Shown piece after piece: positions 25,605 through 38,774 of a stretch of 64,000 nucleotides of DNA (position 1 is its first letter; every line of letters starts with the position of its first letter). The stretch comes from Kitasatospora phosalacinea. GTDB taxonomy: Bacteria > Actinomycetota > Actinomycetes > Streptomycetales > Streptomycetaceae. The notes beneath the pieces were generated by a model that was given only the letters and a program-made list of their open reading frames with translations, had not been told where the DNA came from and made no database searches. The DNA lies in NCBI RefSeq assembly GCF_000717185.1, contig NZ_JNYE01000014.1:1-64000 (forward strand), written 5' to 3'. Both the position numbers and the translations under genes were made by a program.

Positions 25605-26311
25605 GCGACGAGCAGAAGCCCGAAGTCCCGGCGACCCGGCGGGAGATCCCGGTCGAGGTGGTCGGCGCCCGGCAGGGCATGTTCGGCGCCCGCGGCACCG
25701 GCGACACCTCCGGCTTCGGCGGCCTGACCGCGCCGATCGTGCTGCCCGGCGCCAGCGAGCGCCCGTACGGCGGCTGGTTCGACGAGGTGGCCGACGAGTT
25801 CGAGGGCGCGCTGGAGGAGCAGGGGCTCGACCCGGCCGACGTGATCTGGAAGACGGTCGTCGACCGCGGCGAGCTGACCTTCCACGTCGAGCGCACGCAC
25901 CTGCTCAAGGCGGTGCGGATCCTGCGCGACGACCCGGCGCTGCGCTTCGAGCTGTGCCTGGGCGTCAGCGGCGTGCACTACCCGCAGGACAAGGGCCGGG
26001 AGCTGCACGCGGTCTACCACCTGCGCTCGATCACCCACACCCGGCTGATCCGGCTGGAGGTCACCGCGCCCGACGCCGACCCGCGGATCCCGTCCGTGGT
26101 CAGCGTCTACCCGACCAACGACTGGCACGAACGGGAGACCTACGACTTCTTCGGCCTGGTCTTCGAGGGCCACCCGGCGCTCACCCGGATCATGATGCCG
26201 GACGACTGGCTGGGGCACCCGCAGCGCAAGGACTACCCGCTCGGCGGCATCCCCGTCGAGTACAAGGGCGCCCAGATCCCGGCTCCCGACCAGCGGAGGT
26301 CGTACAGCTGA
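25601..26311 (+). CDS. nuoC: NADH-quinone oxidoreductase subunit C
   Basis: A 236-residue peripheral subunit (30-kDa family). The family signature is visible near the C-terminus: [21 protein letters not shown], with [19 protein letters not shown] after it. The first 65 residues are a Gly-rich extension common in actinobacterial NuoC. ATG 25601 overlaps the nuoB stop by 4 nt (ATGA), and its own stop overlaps nuoD by one base. It is a separate gene, not a NuoCD fusion. Confidence 0.96.
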   Translation: MSDEQKPEVPATRREIPVEVVGARQGMFGARGTGDTSGFGGLTAPIVLPGASERPYGGWFDEVADEFEGALEEQGLDPADVIWKTVVDRGELTFHVERTHLLKAVRILRDDPALRFELCLGVSGVHYPQDKGRELHAVYHLRSITHTRLIRLEVTAPDADPRIPSVVSVYPTNDWHERETYDFFGLVFEGHPALTRIMMPDDWLGHPQRKDYPLGGIPVEYKGAQIPAPDQRRSYS

Positions 26312-27639
26312 TGAGCAGCACCCACTACGAAGCAGGCGCCCGGGAGACCACCGAGGGACGGGTGTTCACCGTCACCGGCGGCGACTGGGGCGAGGTCGCC
26401 GAGGCGGTGGCCGGCGCCGACGACGAGCGGATCATCGTCAACATGGGCCCGCAGCACCCGTCCACCCACGGCGTGCTGCGGCTGATCCTGGAGATCGACG
26501 GCGAGACGGTCACCGAGGCCCGCTGCGGCATCGGCTACCTGCACACCGGCATCGAGAAGAACATGGAGTTCCGCAACTGGGTGCAGGGCACCACGTTCGT
26601 GACGCGGATGGACTACCTCACCCCGCTGTACAACGAGACCGCCTACTGCCTGGCCGTGGAGAAGCTCCTCGGGATCACCGCGGACGTGCCCGAGCGGGCC
26701 ACCGTGATCCGGGTGCTGATGATGGAGCTCAACCGGATCTCCTCGCACCTGGTGGCGCTGGCCACCGGCGGCATGGAGATCGGCTCCACCACCCTGATGA
26801 TCTACGGCTTCCGGGACCGCGAGACCGTCCTCGACATCTTCGAGCTGGTCACCGGCCTGCGGATGAACCACGCGTACGTCCGCCCCGGCGGCCTGGCGCA
26901 GGACCTGCCGCCCGGCGCGGTCGACAAGATCCGCGAGGGCGTCAACCTGCTGCGCTCGCGGATGCACGAGTACGACAAGCTGGCCACCGACAACCCGGTG
27001 TTCAAGGCCCGGCTGGTCGACGTCGGCTTCCTCGACCTGCCCGGCTGCCTGGCGCTCGGCGCCACCGGCCCGATCCTGCGGGCCACCGGGCTGCCGCACG
27101 ACCTGCGCAAGACCGACCCGTACTGCGGGTACGAGACCTACGACTTCGACGTCGCGGTGGCCGACACCGCGGACTCCTACGGGCGGTTCCTGATCCGCCT
27201 GGAGGAGATGAAGCAGTCGCTGCGGATCGTCGAGCAGTGCCTGGAGCGGCTGGCCCCCGGGCCGGTCATGGTGGCCGACAAGAAGATCGCCTGGCCGTCC
27301 CAACTGGCCGTCGGCCCCGACGGCATGGGCAACTCGCTGGACCACATCCGGAAGATCATGGGCACCTCGATGGAGGCCCTGATCCACCACTTCAAACTGG
27401 TCACCGAGGGCTTCAAGGTGCCGGTCGGCCAGGCCTACGCCGCGGTGGAGTCGCCCAAGGGCGAACTCGGCGTGCACGTGGTCAGCGACGGCGGCACCCG
27501 GCCCTACCGGGTGCACTTCCGCGACCCGTCCTTCACCAACCTGCAGACGATGGCCGCGATGTGCGAGGGCGGCCCGCTGGCCGACGTGATCGTGGCGGTG
27601 GCCGGGATCGACCCGGTGATGGGAGGCGTGGACCGGTGA
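26311..27639 (+). CDS. nuoD: NADH-quinone oxidoreductase subunit D
   Basis: A 442-residue peripheral subunit (49-kDa family) that forms the quinone-binding pocket with Nuo[22 protein letters not shown] contains the conserved His residues near the quinone; [12 protein letters not shown] and the C-terminal DPVMGGVDR are also diagnostic. ATG 26311 overlaps the nuoC stop by a single base. The first 35 residues are a lineage-specific extension. Confidence 0.97.
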   Translation: MSSTHYEAGARETTEGRVFTVTGGDWGEVAEAVAGADDERIIVNMGPQHPSTHGVLRLILEIDGETVTEARCGIGYLHTGIEKNMEFRNWVQGTTFVTRMDYLTPLYNETAYCLAVEKLLGITADVPERATVIRVLMMELNRISSHLVALATGGMEIGSTTLMIYGFRDRETVLDIFELVTGLRMNHAYVRPGGLAQDLPPGAVDKIREGVNLLRSRMHEYDKLATDNPVFKARLVDVGFLDLPGCLALGATGPILRATGLPHDLRKTDPYCGYETYDFDVAVADTADSYGRFLIRLEEMKQSLRIVEQCLERLAPGPVMVADKKIAWPSQLAVGPDGMGNSLDHIRKIMGTSMEALIHHFKLVTEGFKVPVGQAYAAVESPKGELGVHVVSDGGTRPYRVHFRDPSFTNLQTMAAMCEGGPLADVIVAVAGIDPVMGGVDR

Positions 27640-28375
27640 GCAGCACAGAACTCGGCCTGCCGGCGCTGCCGGCCAAGCCCTACCCGCCGGAGGTGGCGTC
27701 CCGACTCGCCGCCGACGCACGGGAGTTGATCTCCCGATACCCGCAGTCCCGGTCCGCGCTGCTGCCGCTGCTGCACCTGGTGCAGGCCGAGGACGGCTGC
27801 GTCACCCCGACCGGGATCCGGTTCTGCGCCGAGCAGTTGGACCTCACCACGGCCGAGGTCACCGCCGTCGCGACCTTCTACACGATGTACCGGCGGCGCC
27901 CCGCGGGCGAGTACCACGTCGGCGTGTGCACCAACACGCTGTGCGCGGTGCTCGGCGGCGACCAGATCTTCGAGGAGCTCTCCGAGCACCTCGGCATCGC
28001 CAACAACCGCACCACCGAGGACGGTTCGGTCTCGATCGAGCGGATCGAGTGCAACGCGGCCTGCGACTACGCCCCCGTGGTGATGGTCAACTGGGAGTTC
28101 TTCGACAACCAGACCCCTCAGAGCGCCAAGCAGCTGGTCGACCAGCTGCGCGCCGGGCAGGAGGTCAGCCCCACCCGCGGCGCCAAGCTCTGCTCGTTCA
28201 AGGAGACCTCCCGGATCCTGGCCGGGTTCGCCGACGGGCGCCCCGGCGCCAACGACGAGTCCGGGGCGGGCGGCGCGCCCTCGCTGGCGGGCCTGCGGCT
28301 GGCCAAGGGCGAGGCGCTGCCCGGCGCCCCCGGCACCAAGGTGGTCTCCCCGCGGCACGAAGGGACGGAAGCGTG

Positions 28376-28376
<1 letters not shown>
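27636..28376 (+). CDS. nuoE: NADH-quinone oxidoreductase subunit E
   Basis: A 246-residue subunit of the NADH-oxidising module with a thioredoxin-like 2Fe-2S domain. The cluster ligands are in [14 protein letters not shown] (two Cys) and [13 protein letters not shown] (two Cys). The C-terminal 60 residues are a Gly/Pro-rich extension. GTG 27636 overlaps the nuoD stop by 4 nt. Confidence 0.96.
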
Positions 28377-29730
<1,354 letters not shown>

Positions 29731-29734
<4 letters not shown>

Positions 29735-32172
29735 CGGTCACGGAGCCTTCCACCCAGACCGAGCTGGTCACGCTCACCATCGACGGCGTCGAGGTCAGCG
29801 TCCCCAAGGGCACGCTGGTGATCCGCGCCGCCGAGCAGATCGGCACCCAGATCCCGCGCTTCTGCGACCACCCGCTGCTCGACCCCGCCGGGGCGTGCCG
29901 CCAGTGCATCGTGGAGGTGGAGGGGCAGCGCAAGCCGGTCGCCTCCTGCACGATCCCGGTCGCCGAGGGCATGGTGGTGCGCACCCAGGTCTCCTCGCCG
30001 GTCGCCGAGAAGGCGCAGCGCGGCGTGATGGAACTGCTGCTGATCAACCACCCGCTGGACTGCCCGGTCTGCGACAAGGGCGGCGAGTGCCCGCTGCAGA
30101 ACCAGGCGATGTCCACCGGCGACACCGACTCCCGGTTCGAGGGCGTCAAGCGGACGTACGAGAAGCCCGTCCCACTCTCCACCCAGGTGCTGCTGGACCG
30201 CGAGCGCTGCGTGCTGTGCGCGCGCTGCACCCGCTTCTCGCAGCAGATCGCCGGCGACCCGTTCATCGACCTGGTGGAGCGCGGCGCGCTGCAGCAGATC
30301 GGCACCGGCGTCGACCAGCCGCTGGACTCGTACTTCTCCGGCAACACCATCCAGATCTGCCCGGTCGGCGCGCTCACCTCCGCCGCCTACCGGTTCCGCT
30401 CCCGCCCGTTCGACCTGGTGTCCTCCCCGTCCGTGTGCGAGCACTGCTCGGCGGGCTGCGGGCAGCGCACCGACCACCGGCGCGGCAAGGTGCTGCGGCG
30501 CCTGGCCGGCAACGAGCCGGAGGTCAACGAGGAGTGGAACTGCGACAAGGGCCGGTTCGCGTTCCGCTACGCCCAGCAGCGCGACCGCTTCACCACCCCG
30601 ATGGTCCGCGGCGAGGACGGCGAACTCGTCGCCGCGTCCTGGCCGGAGGCGCTGGCCCGGGCCGCCGAGGGGCTGCGCGGGGCGCGCGCCGCGGTGCTCG
30701 CGGGCGGCCGGGTCACCGTCGAGGACGCGTACGGCTACGGCAAGTTCGCCCGCCTCGCGCTCGGCACCAACGACGTCGACTTCCGGGCCCGGCCGCACAG
30801 CGGCGAGGAGGCCGACTTCCTGGCCGCCGCCGTCGCCGGGACCGGCGTGGACCTGGACGGCGCCGGGGTCTCCTACCGGCAGCTGGAGGCCGCCCCGGCC
30901 GTGCTGCTGGTCGGCCTGGAGGCCGAGGAGGAGGCGCCGATCGTCTTCCTGCGGCTGCGCAAGGCCAACCGGGCGAGCGGGCTGCGGGTCTTCTCGATCG
31001 CCACCCACGCCACCCGCGGCCTGGCCAAGCTGCGCGGCGCGCTGCTGCCCGCCGCCCCCGGCACCGAGGTCGAGTGGCTGGCCGCGCTCGCGGGCGACGA
31101 GGTGCTCGCCGACGACGCCGGACGCTGCGCCGACGCGCTGCGCTCCCCGGGCGCCGTCGTGCTGGTCGGCGAACGGCTCGCGCAGACCGCGGGCGGCCTG
31201 AGCGCCGCGCTGCGCCTGGCGCACGCCACCGGGGCGAAGCTCGCCTGGGTGCCGCGCCGGGCCGGTGAGCGGGGCGCCGTCGAGGCGGGCGCGCTGCCCG
31301 GGCTGCTGCCCGGCGGCCGGTCCGTCGCGGTGCCCGCCGCCCGCGCCGAGGCCGCCGCGCACTGGGGCGCCGAGCTGCCGTCCCGCCCCGGCCGCGACAC
31401 CGGCCGGATCCTGGCCGCCGCCGCCGCGGGCGAACTGGACGCGCTGGTGGTCGGCGGCGTCGGCCTGGACGACCTGCCGGACCCGGCGCTCGCCGAGGAG
31501 GCGCTAGCCCGGGTCGAGTTCGTGCTCTCGCTGGAGCTGCGCCCGTCCGCGGTCACCGCGCACGCCGACGTGGTGCTGCCGGTCGCGGCGGTCGCCGAGA
31601 AGGCCGGCACCTTCCTGGACTGGGAGGGCCGGGTCCGGATGTTCGAACCGGCGCTCAAGCCCGACCAGTTGATGCAGCGCCACCTGCACGCCGACGTCCG
31701 GGTGCTGAACATGGTCGCGGACGCGCTGGGGAGGCCGATCGGCCTGCCCGACGTCCGCGCGGCCCGGCTGGAGCTGGACCGTTTCGCCCCGTGGACGGGC
31801 GACCGTCCGGCCGCGCCCGCCGCCCACCCCGCCGCGCTGCCCCGCCCGGCCACCGGGCAGGCGGTGCTGGCCGGGCACCGGATGCTGCTGGACAACGGCT
31901 CGCTCCAGGAGGGCGACACCCACCTGGCCGGGACGCGGCACGCCGCCGTCGCCCGGCTGTCCGCCGCCACCGCCGCCGAGGTCGGCGCGACGACGGCGCT
32001 GCGGGTCACCGGCCCGGCCGGGTCGCTGACCCTGCCGCTGGAGGTCACCGACGCGATGCCGGACCGCACGGTCTGGCTGCCGCTCAACTCGACGCCGGAC
32101 GGCGGCGCGTACCGCGCGCTCGGCACCACGGTCGGCCACCTGGTCACCATCGCCCCGGCGGAGGAGTCATGA
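29731..32172 (+). CDS. nuoG: NADH-quinone oxidoreductase subunit G
   Basis: An 813-residue subunit that carries the electron wire. An N-terminal 2Fe-2S domain ([19 protein letters not shown]), a His-Cys3 4Fe-4S site ([17 protein letters not shown]), further Cys motifs ([16 protein letters not shown]) and then a molybdopterin-oxidoreductase-like domain beginning [14 protein letters not shown], including an extra Cys motif that can hold cluster N7. The C-terminal third is Ala-rich and divergent. GTG 29731 overlaps the nuoF stop by 4 nt. Confidence 0.95.
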
Positions 32173-33494
32173 GCGTCCTTGCTGCTGCCGACACGCTCGG
32201 CTTCTTCGGCCGCGATCCGTGGTGGCTGGTGCTGCTGAAGGCGGTGTTCTGCTTCGCGTTCCTGGTCGGGACGGTGCTGATCGCCATCGTCTGGGAGCGC
32301 AAGGTCGTCGCCTGGATGCAGCTGCGGATCGGCCCGAACCGGCACGGCCCGTGGGGCCTGCTGCAGTCGCTGGCCGACGGCGTCAAGCTGGCGCTGAAGG
32401 AGGACCTGGTCGTCAAGAACGCCGACAAGGCGGTCTACGTCCTGGCGCCGATCGTCGCGGCGATCCCCGCGTTCATGGCGTTCGCGGTGATCCCGTTCGG
32501 CCCGGCCGACAACGAGGTGTCGATCTTCGGCACCCGGACGCCGCTCCAGCTGACCGACCTGCCGATCGCGCTGCTGTACATCCTGGCCACCGCCTCGGTG
32601 GGCATCTACGGCATCGTGCTGGCGGGCTGGTCCTCCGGGTCGACGTACCCGCTGCTGGGCGGCATCCGCTCCTCCGCGCAGATGATCAGCTACGAGATCG
32701 CGATGGGCCTGTCGTTCGCGGCGGTGTTCATCTACTCGGGCTCGATGTCGACCTCGGAGATCGTCTCCTCGCAGCAGCCGACCTGGTTCGCGGTGCTGCT
32801 GCCGGTGTCGTTCATCGTGTACGTCATCGCGATGGTCGGCGAGACCAACCGGGCGCCGTTCGACCTCCCGGAGGCCGAGGGCGAGCTGGTCGGCGGCTTC
32901 AACACCGAGTACTCCTCGCTGAAGTTCGCGATGTTCATGCTGGCCGAGTACGTCAACATGGTCACCGTCTCGGCGGTCGCCTCCACGCTGTTCCTGGGCG
33001 GCTGGCGCGCCCCGTGGCCGGTCTCGACCTTCTGGGAGGGCGCGAACCACGGCTGGTGGCCGATGCTGTGGATCGTGCTGAAGATCCAGCTGCTGCTGTT
33101 CTTCTTCATCTGGCTGCGCGGCACCCTGCCCCGGCTGCGCTACGACCAGTTCATGAAGCTCGGCTGGAAGGTCCTGATCCCGGTCTCGCTGGTGTGGCTG
33201 GTGATGGTCTCCACCGTGCGGGCGCTGCGCAACGAGGGCTACGACTTCGCCAAGGTGGTGCTGTACGTGGGCGCGCCGCTGGCGGCGGTGCTGCTGGTCG
33301 CGCTGGTGGTCGACCTGCTGCGCAAGAAGCCTGCTCCGGCGCCGGAGGCCGCCCCGGCCTTCGACCCGATGGCCGGGGGCTACCCGGTGCCGCCGCTGCC
33401 CGGGCAGGAACTGCCCCCGGTGCCGCGCCGCCGCCGCCGGACCCCGCAACTCCAGGACGCCCTCAACGGCGCCGACCATTCCGAAGGGAGCTGA
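32169..33494 (+). CDS. nuoH: NADH-quinone oxidoreductase subunit H
   Basis: A 441-residue membrane subunit with about nine helices that forms the base of the quinone channel. [20 protein letters not shown] (about residues 54-73) and [18 protein letters not shown] are the two NuoH signatures. The final 70 residues are a soluble Pro/Arg-rich tail ([11 protein letters not shown], then PRRRRRTPQ), typical of actinobacteria. ATG 32169 overlaps the nuoG stop by 4 nt. Confidence 0.96.
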   Translation: MSVLAAADTLGFFGRDPWWLVLLKAVFCFAFLVGTVLIAIVWERKVVAWMQLRIGPNRHGPWGLLQSLADGVKLALKEDLVVKNADKAVYVLAPIVAAIPAFMAFAVIPFGPADNEVSIFGTRTPLQLTDLPIALLYILATASVGIYGIVLAGWSSGSTYPLLGGIRSSAQMISYEIAMGLSFAAVFIYSGSMSTSEIVSSQQPTWFAVLLPVSFIVYVIAMVGETNRAPFDLPEAEGELVGGFNTEYSSLKFAMFMLAEYVNMVTVSAVASTLFLGGWRAPWPVSTFWEGANHGWWPMLWIVLKIQLLLFFFIWLRGTLPRLRYDQFMKLGWKVLIPVSLVWLVMVSTVRALRNEGYDFAKVVLYVGAPLAAVLLVALVVDLLRKKPAPAPEAAPAFDPMAGGYPVPPLPGQELPPVPRRRRRTPQLQDALNGADHSEGS

Positions 33495-33500
33495 TCCGCG

Positions 33501-34082
33501 ATGCCTGACGAGTCGTCAGAGAAGTCGGTCCTCGGGCCGGCCGCCGGCTTCGGCGTGACCTTCAAGGCCATGTTCAAGAAGCGGCTCACCGAGCAGTACC
33601 CGGAGTACAAGAAGCCCACCGCTCCGCGCTTCCACGGCCGCCACCAGCTGAACCGGCACCCGGACGGCCTGGAGAAGTGCGTCGGCTGCGAGCTGTGCGC
33701 CTGGGCCTGTCCGGCCGACGCGATCTACGTCGAGGGCGCCGACAACCGGGACGAGGAGCGCTACTCGCCCGGTGAGCGGTACGGCGCGGTCTACCAGATC
33801 AACTACGCCCGCTGCATCCTGTGCGGCCTGTGCGTCGAGGCGTGCCCGACCCGGGCGCTGACCATGACCAACGAGTACGAGCTCGCGGACTCCTCCCGGC
33901 AGGACCTGATCTTCACCAAGGAGCAGCTGCTGGTCGGGCTGAGCGAGGGCATGGTCGACTCCCCGCACTCGATCTTCCCGGGCGCCGACGAGGGCGCGTA
34001 CTACCGGGGCGAGATCACCGGCGCGGCGCCCGGCACCGTCCGGCAGGAGCAGCACGACCGCGAGAAGGAGGAGCAGGCATGA
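33501..34082 (+). CDS. nuoI: NADH-quinone oxidoreductase subunit I
   Basis: A 193-residue ferredoxin-like subunit with two 4Fe-4S clusters (N6a and N6b). The motifs [16 protein letters not shown] and [16 protein letters not shown] are complete. It bridges NuoG and NuoB in the electron path. ATG 33501 lies 6 nt after the nuoH stop with AAGGGAGC upstream. Its stop overlaps nuoJ. Confidence 0.97.
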   Translation: MPDESSEKSVLGPAAGFGVTFKAMFKKRLTEQYPEYKKPTAPRFHGRHQLNRHPDGLEKCVGCELCAWACPADAIYVEGADNRDEERYSPGERYGAVYQINYARCILCGLCVEACPTRALTMTNEYELADSSRQDLIFTKEQLLVGLSEGMVDSPHSIFPGADEGAYYRGEITGAAPGTVRQEQHDREKEEQA

Positions 34083-34930
34083 CCTCCACCGGCGAGGCCG
34101 TGCAGTTCTGGGTGCTGGCCGTGGTCGCGGTCGGCGGGGCGCTCGGCATGCTGCTGATGAAGAAGGCCGTGCACTCGGCGCTCTGCCTGGCGGCGACCAT
34201 GCTGGCGCTGGCGGTCTGCTACATGGCGCAGGGCGCGGTGTTCCTGGGCGTGGTGCAGATCGTGGTCTACACCGGCGCGATCATGATGCTGTTCCTGTTC
34301 GTGGTGATGCTGGTCGGCGTCTCGGCGGCGGACTCGCTGAAGGAGCAGCTGAAGGGCCAGCGGATCGCCGCGGTGCTCTGCGGCCTGGGCTTCGGCGTGC
34401 TGCTGGTCGCGGGCCTGGCCAACGCGCACCTGCGGGACTTCACCGGCCTGTCCGAGGCGAACGCCGAGGGCAACGTGCAGGGCCTGGCCCGGCTGATCTT
34501 CACCAAGTACGTGTGGGCCTTCGAGGTGACCGGCGCGCTGCTGATCACCGCGGCGGTCGGCGCGATGGTGCTGACCCACCGCGAGAAGGTCCGCGCCCCG
34601 CTGACCCAGCGCCAGCTGGCCGCGCAGCGGGTGAAGGACAACATCCAGGTGCCGCCGCTGCCCGCCCCCGGCGTGTACGCCCGGCACAACGCGGTGGACG
34701 TCCCGGCGCTGCTGCCGGACGGCACGGTCGCCGAGGACTCGGTGATGGGCACCCTGCGCGAGCGCGGCCAGGTCCGCGACGTCAGCCAGGAGATGCTGCA
34801 GCGGATGGCCGAGCTGGAGGAGACCACGGCCGACTGGCTGGGCCGCCCCTCCTCCGCCCGCCCGCAGGTCACCGGGCCGCGCCAGGCGCTGGAGACCGTG
34901 CCGACCAAGGACAAGGAGGAGGCGGAGTGA
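34079..34930 (+). CDS. nuoJ: NADH-quinone oxidoreductase subunit J
   Basis: A 283-residue membrane subunit with five helices in its first 180 residues; [22 protein letters not shown] is the conserved third helix with its pi-bulge region. The last 100 residues are a soluble charged tail longer than in enterobacterial NuoJ. ATG 34079 overlaps the nuoI stop by 4 nt. Confidence 0.95.
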   Translation: MTSTGEAVQFWVLAVVAVGGALGMLLMKKAVHSALCLAATMLALAVCYMAQGAVFLGVVQIVVYTGAIMMLFLFVVMLVGVSAADSLKEQLKGQRIAAVLCGLGFGVLLVAGLANAHLRDFTGLSEANAEGNVQGLARLIFTKYVWAFEVTGALLITAAVGAMVLTHREKVRAPLTQRQLAAQRVKDNIQVPPLPAPGVYARHNAVDVPALLPDGTVAEDSVMGTLRERGQVRDVSQEMLQRMAELEETTADWLGRPSSARPQVTGPRQALETVPTKDKEEAE

Positions 34931-35226
34931 ACCCGGCCAACTACCTGTACCTCGCCGCGCTGCTGTTCACCATCGGGGCCTCCGGGGTGCTGCTGCGGCG
35001 CAACGCGATCGTGCTGTTCATGTGCGTGGAGCTGATGCTGAACGCCTCGAACCTGGCGCTGGTCACCTTCTCCCGGATGCACGGCAACCTGGACGGGCAG
35101 ATCCTCGCGTTCTTCACCATGGTGGTCGCGGCGGCCGAGGTCGTGGTCGGCCTCGCCATCATCGTCTCCATCTTCCGGACCAGGCACTCCGCTTCGGTCG
35201 ACGACAGCAACCTGATGAAGCTGTAG
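34927..35226 (+). CDS. nuoK: NADH-quinone oxidoreductase subunit K
   Basis: A 99-residue membrane subunit with three helices. The two conserved intramembrane Glu residues of the proton path are visible in [16 protein letters not shown] and [16 protein letters not shown] 34927 overlaps the nuoJ stop by 4 nt. Confidence 0.96.
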   Translation: MNPANYLYLAALLFTIGASGVLLRRNAIVLFMCVELMLNASNLALVTFSRMHGNLDGQILAFFTMVVAAAEVVVGLAIIVSIFRTRHSASVDDSNLMKL

Positions 35227-35241
35227 GCGGAGGGCCCTTCA

Positions 35242-37137
35242 GTGAACTCTCTCATTCCGCTGCTGGTCGCGGCGCCGCTGGCCGGTGCCGCCCTGCTCCT
35301 GCTCGGCGGACGGGCCCTGGACCGGTTCGGGCACTGGATCGCGACGGCCCTGGCCGCGCTCTCCTTCGCCTTCGGCCTGGCCCTGTTCGCGGACATGCTC
35401 GGCCGGGACGCCGAGCACCGCGCCGTCACCGAGCAGCTGTACAGCTGGATCCCGGTGGACGGCTTCCAGGCCGACGTCGCCTTCCAGCTCGACCAACTCT
35501 CGATCACCTTCGTCCTGCTGATCACCGGCGTCGGCACCCTGATCCACCTCTACTCGGTGGGCTACATGGCGCACGACGAGCGCCGCCGCCGCTTCTTCGC
35601 CTACCTGAACCTGTTCCTGGCCGCCATGCTGGTGCTGGTTCTCGCCGACAACTACCTGCTGCTGTACGTCGGTTGGGAGGGCGTGGGTCTCGCGTCCTTC
35701 CTGCTGATCGGGTTCTGGCAGCACAAGCCGAGCGCCGCGACGGCCGCCAAGAAGGCGTTCATCGTCAACCGGGTCGGCGACATGGGCCTGTCCATCGCGA
35801 TCATGCTGATGTTCGTCGAGTTCGGGTCCTTCGCCTTCCAGCCGGTGTTCGCCACCGCGGGCGACGCGAGCGAGGGCAAGCTCACCGCGATCGGCCTGAT
35901 GCTGCTGCTGGCCGCCTGCGGCAAGTCGGCGCAGGTGCCGCTGCAGTCCTGGCTGGGCGACGCGATGGAGGGCCCGACCCCGGTCTCGGCCCTGATCCAC
36001 GCGGCCACCATGGTCACCGCGGGCGTCTACCTGATCGTCCGCTCCGGCGCGATCTTCAACCTGGCGCCGGACGCGCAGACCGCCGTGGTGGTGGTCGGTG
36101 CGGTGACGCTGCTGTTCGGTGCGGTCGTCGGTTGCGCCAAGGACGACATCAAGAAGGCCCTGGCCGGGTCGACCATGTCGCAGATCGGCTACATGATCAT
36201 GGCGGCGGGCCTGGGCCCGATCGGCTACGCCTTCGCGATCATGCACCTGGTCACCCACGGCTTCTTCAAGGCCGGGATGTTCCTCGGCGCCGGGTCGGTC
36301 ATGCACGGCATGAACGACGAGGTGAACATGCGGCACTACGGCGGCCTGCGGAAGTACATGCCGGTCACCTTCGCCACCTTCGGCCTCGGCTACCTGGCGA
36401 TCATCGGCTTCCCCGGCCTGTCCGGCTTCTTCTCCAAGGACAAGATCATCGAGGCGGCGTTCGCCAAGGGCGGCACCGAGGGCTGGATCCTCGGCCTGTG
36501 CGCCCTGCTCGGCGCCGCGGTCACCGCGTTCTACATGACCCGGGTGATGGTGCTGACCTTCTTCGGCGAGAAGCGCTGGCAGCCGGACGCGGAGGGCAAC
36601 GACCCGCACCCGCACGAGTCCCCGAAGTCGATGACCGTCCCGATGGTCGTGCTGGCCTTCGGCTCGGTCTTCGCGGGCGGCCTGTTCGTCTACGGGAACT
36701 CCTTCCTGCACTGGCTGGAGCCGGTCACCGGCCACGCCGAGGGCGACTCCCCGCTGAGCCCGTGGACCGTCACCGGCCTCGCCACCGCCTGCATGCTGGC
36801 GGGCGCCGCCCTGGCCTGGCAGATGTACGGGCGCAGCCCCGTCCCGGTCAAGCCGCCGGTCGGCTCGCTGCTCACCCGGGCCGCCCGCCGCGACCTGCTC
36901 CAGGACGACTTCAACCACGCCGTCCTGGTCCGCCCCGGCACGGCGCTGGCCGCCACCCTGGTCTGGTTCGACAGCCGGGGCCTGGACGGCTTCGTCAACG
37001 GCCTGGCCGCCGCGATCGGCGGGATCTCCGCCCGGCTGCGCCGGATCCAGACCGGCTACGTCCGCACGTACGCGCTCTCCATGTTCGGCGGCACGCTGGT
37101 GCTGGTCGCCTCCACTCTCCTGATGAGGTCGGTCTGA
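35242..37137 (+). CDS. nuoL: NADH-quinone oxidoreductase subunit L
   Basis: A 631-residue antiporter-like proton-pumping subunit. The antiporter core is recognisable: [18 protein letters not shown] with the conserved Glu, [25 protein letters not shown] (Lys/His channel) and [21 protein letters not shown]. The C-terminal lateral helix follows from about residue 530. Start GTG 35242, 15 nt after nuoK, with GGAGGG upstream. Confidence 0.96.
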   Translation: MNSLIPLLVAAPLAGAALLLLGGRALDRFGHWIATALAALSFAFGLALFADMLGRDAEHRAVTEQLYSWIPVDGFQADVAFQLDQLSITFVLLITGVGTLIHLYSVGYMAHDERRRRFFAYLNLFLAAMLVLVLADNYLLLYVGWEGVGLASFLLIGFWQHKPSAATAAKKAFIVNRVGDMGLSIAIMLMFVEFGSFAFQPVFATAGDASEGKLTAIGLMLLLAACGKSAQVPLQSWLGDAMEGPTPVSALIHAATMVTAGVYLIVRSGAIFNLAPDAQTAVVVVGAVTLLFGAVVGCAKDDIKKALAGSTMSQIGYMIMAAGLGPIGYAFAIMHLVTHGFFKAGMFLGAGSVMHGMNDEVNMRHYGGLRKYMPVTFATFGLGYLAIIGFPGLSGFFSKDKIIEAAFAKGGTEGWILGLCALLGAAVTAFYMTRVMVLTFFGEKRWQPDAEGNDPHPHESPKSMTVPMVVLAFGSVFAGGLFVYGNSFLHWLEPVTGHAEGDSPLSPWTVTGLATACMLAGAALAWQMYGRSPVPVKPPVGSLLTRAARRDLLQDDFNHAVLVRPGTALAATLVWFDSRGLDGFVNGLAAAIGGISARLRRIQTGYVRTYALSMFGGTLVLVASTLLMRSV

Positions 37138-38774
37138 TGAGCTACCTCCTCTCCGCCACCTGTGCCGTCCCGGCCGCCGGAGCGGTGCTCACCGCCGCAC
37201 TCCCGGCCGGGACCACCGAGGCCCGGCGGCGCACCACCAAGACCGTCGCGCTCGCGGTCTCCGTTCTCACCCTCGGCCTGGCCGCCGCGGTCGCCGCCTC
37301 CTTCGAACCCGGCGGCGCCCGCTACCAGTTGACCGAGTCCCACTCCTGGATCCGCTCCTTCGGGATCAGCTTCTCGCTCGGCGCGGACGGCATCGGCACC
37401 GCCCTGGTGCTGCTCACCGCCGTCCTGGTGCCGCTGGTGATGCTGGCGGGCTGGCACGACGCCACGGGACCCGTCAGCGGCTCCGCCGCGGGGTCCGTCC
37501 CCGAGGGCTCGTTCGAGTCCAAGCGGCGCACCCAGGCGTTCTTCGCGCTGATCCTGGCCGTCGAGGCGATGGTGCTGGTGTCCTTCCTGGCCACCGACGT
37601 CTTCGTGTTCTACGTGTTCTTCGAAGCCATGCTGATCCCGATGTACTTCCTGATCGGCGGCTTCGGCGACCGGGCGGGCGGCCCCGACTCGGACCGCCAG
37701 CGCTCGTACGCGGCCGTCAAGTTCCTGCTGTACAACCTGCTCGGCGGCCTGGTCATGCTGGCCGCCGTGATCGGCCTGTACGTGGTGGCGGCCGACCAGG
37801 GGCAGGCGACGTTCAGCCTGACCGCGCTGACCGACGCGATCTCCTCCGGCAAGCTGGTGATCGACCCGAACGCGCAGCGGGCGCTGTTCCTCGGCTTCTT
37901 CTTCGCCTTCGCGGTGAAGGCCCCGATGTGGCCGCTGCACACCTGGCTGCCGAACGCGATGGGCGAGTCCACCGCCGGGACGGCCGTGCTGATCACCGCG
38001 GTGGTCGACAAGGTCGGCACCTTCGCGATGCTGCGCTTCTGCCTGGGCCTGTTCCCGGACGCGTCCAAGACCTTCGCCCCGGTGATCATGGTGCTGGCGC
38101 TGGTCGGCATCGTCTACGGCGCGCTGGTCGCGATCGGCCAGAAGGACATCAAGCGGCTGGTCGCCTACGCGTCGATCTCGCACTTCGGGTTCATCATCCT
38201 GGGCGTCTTCGCGATGACCAGCCAGGGCCAGTCCGGCGCGACCCTCTACATGGTCAACCACGGCATCTCCACCGCCGCCTGGATGCTGGTCGCGGGCTTC
38301 CTGATCTCCCGCCGCGGCTCCCGCCTGATCGCCGACTACGGCGGCGTCCAGAAGGTCGCCCCGGTGCTGGCCGGCACCTTCCTGATCGGCGGCCTGGCGA
38401 CCCTGTCGCTGCCCGGCATGGCCCCGTTCGTCAGCGAGTTCCTCGTCCTGGTCGGCACCTTCAGCCGGTACCCGGCGATCGGCGTCGTCGCGACCTTCGG
38501 CATCGTGCTGGCCGCGCTGTACGCCCTGCTGCTGTACCAGCGCACCATGACCGGCCCGGTCAAGGCCGGCGTCGAGGGCGTCAAGGACCTGAAGGCCCGC
38601 GAACTGGCCGTCGTCGCCCCGCTGGTGGCCCTGACCCTGCTGCTGGGCGTCTACCCGAAGCCGCTCACCGACATGGTGAACCCGGCCGTGAACGACACCC
38701 TCAGCCAGGTCCACCGCACCGACCCGGCGCCGGCCCACCCGGTCGCCGCCACCAACGGAGGTGAGCAGAAGTGA
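37137..38774 (+). CDS. nuoM: NADH-quinone oxidoreductase subunit M
   Basis: A 545-residue antiporter-like proton-pumping subunit. FVFYVFFEAMLIPMYFLIG contains the key Glu, and WPLHTWLPNAMGESTAGTAVL and QKDIKRLVAYASISHFGF carry the channel Lys/His residues. A short hydrophilic insert lies near residues 105-130. ATG 37137 shares its first base with the nuoL stop. Confidence 0.96.
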   Translation: MSYLLSATCAVPAAGAVLTAALPAGTTEARRRTTKTVALAVSVLTLGLAAAVAASFEPGGARYQLTESHSWIRSFGISFSLGADGIGTALVLLTAVLVPLVMLAGWHDATGPVSGSAAGSVPEGSFESKRRTQAFFALILAVEAMVLVSFLATDVFVFYVFFEAMLIPMYFLIGGFGDRAGGPDSDRQRSYAAVKFLLYNLLGGLVMLAAVIGLYVVAADQGQATFSLTALTDAISSGKLVIDPNAQRALFLGFFFAFAVKAPMWPLHTWLPNAMGESTAGTAVLITAVVDKVGTFAMLRFCLGLFPDASKTFAPVIMVLALVGIVYGALVAIGQKDIKRLVAYASISHFGFIILGVFAMTSQGQSGATLYMVNHGISTAAWMLVAGFLISRRGSRLIADYGGVQKVAPVLAGTFLIGGLATLSLPGMAPFVSEFLVLVGTFSRYPAIGVVATFGIVLAALYALLLYQRTMTGPVKAGVEGVKDLKARELAVVAPLVALTLLLGVYPKPLTDMVNPAVNDTLSQVHRTDPAPAHPVAATNGGEQK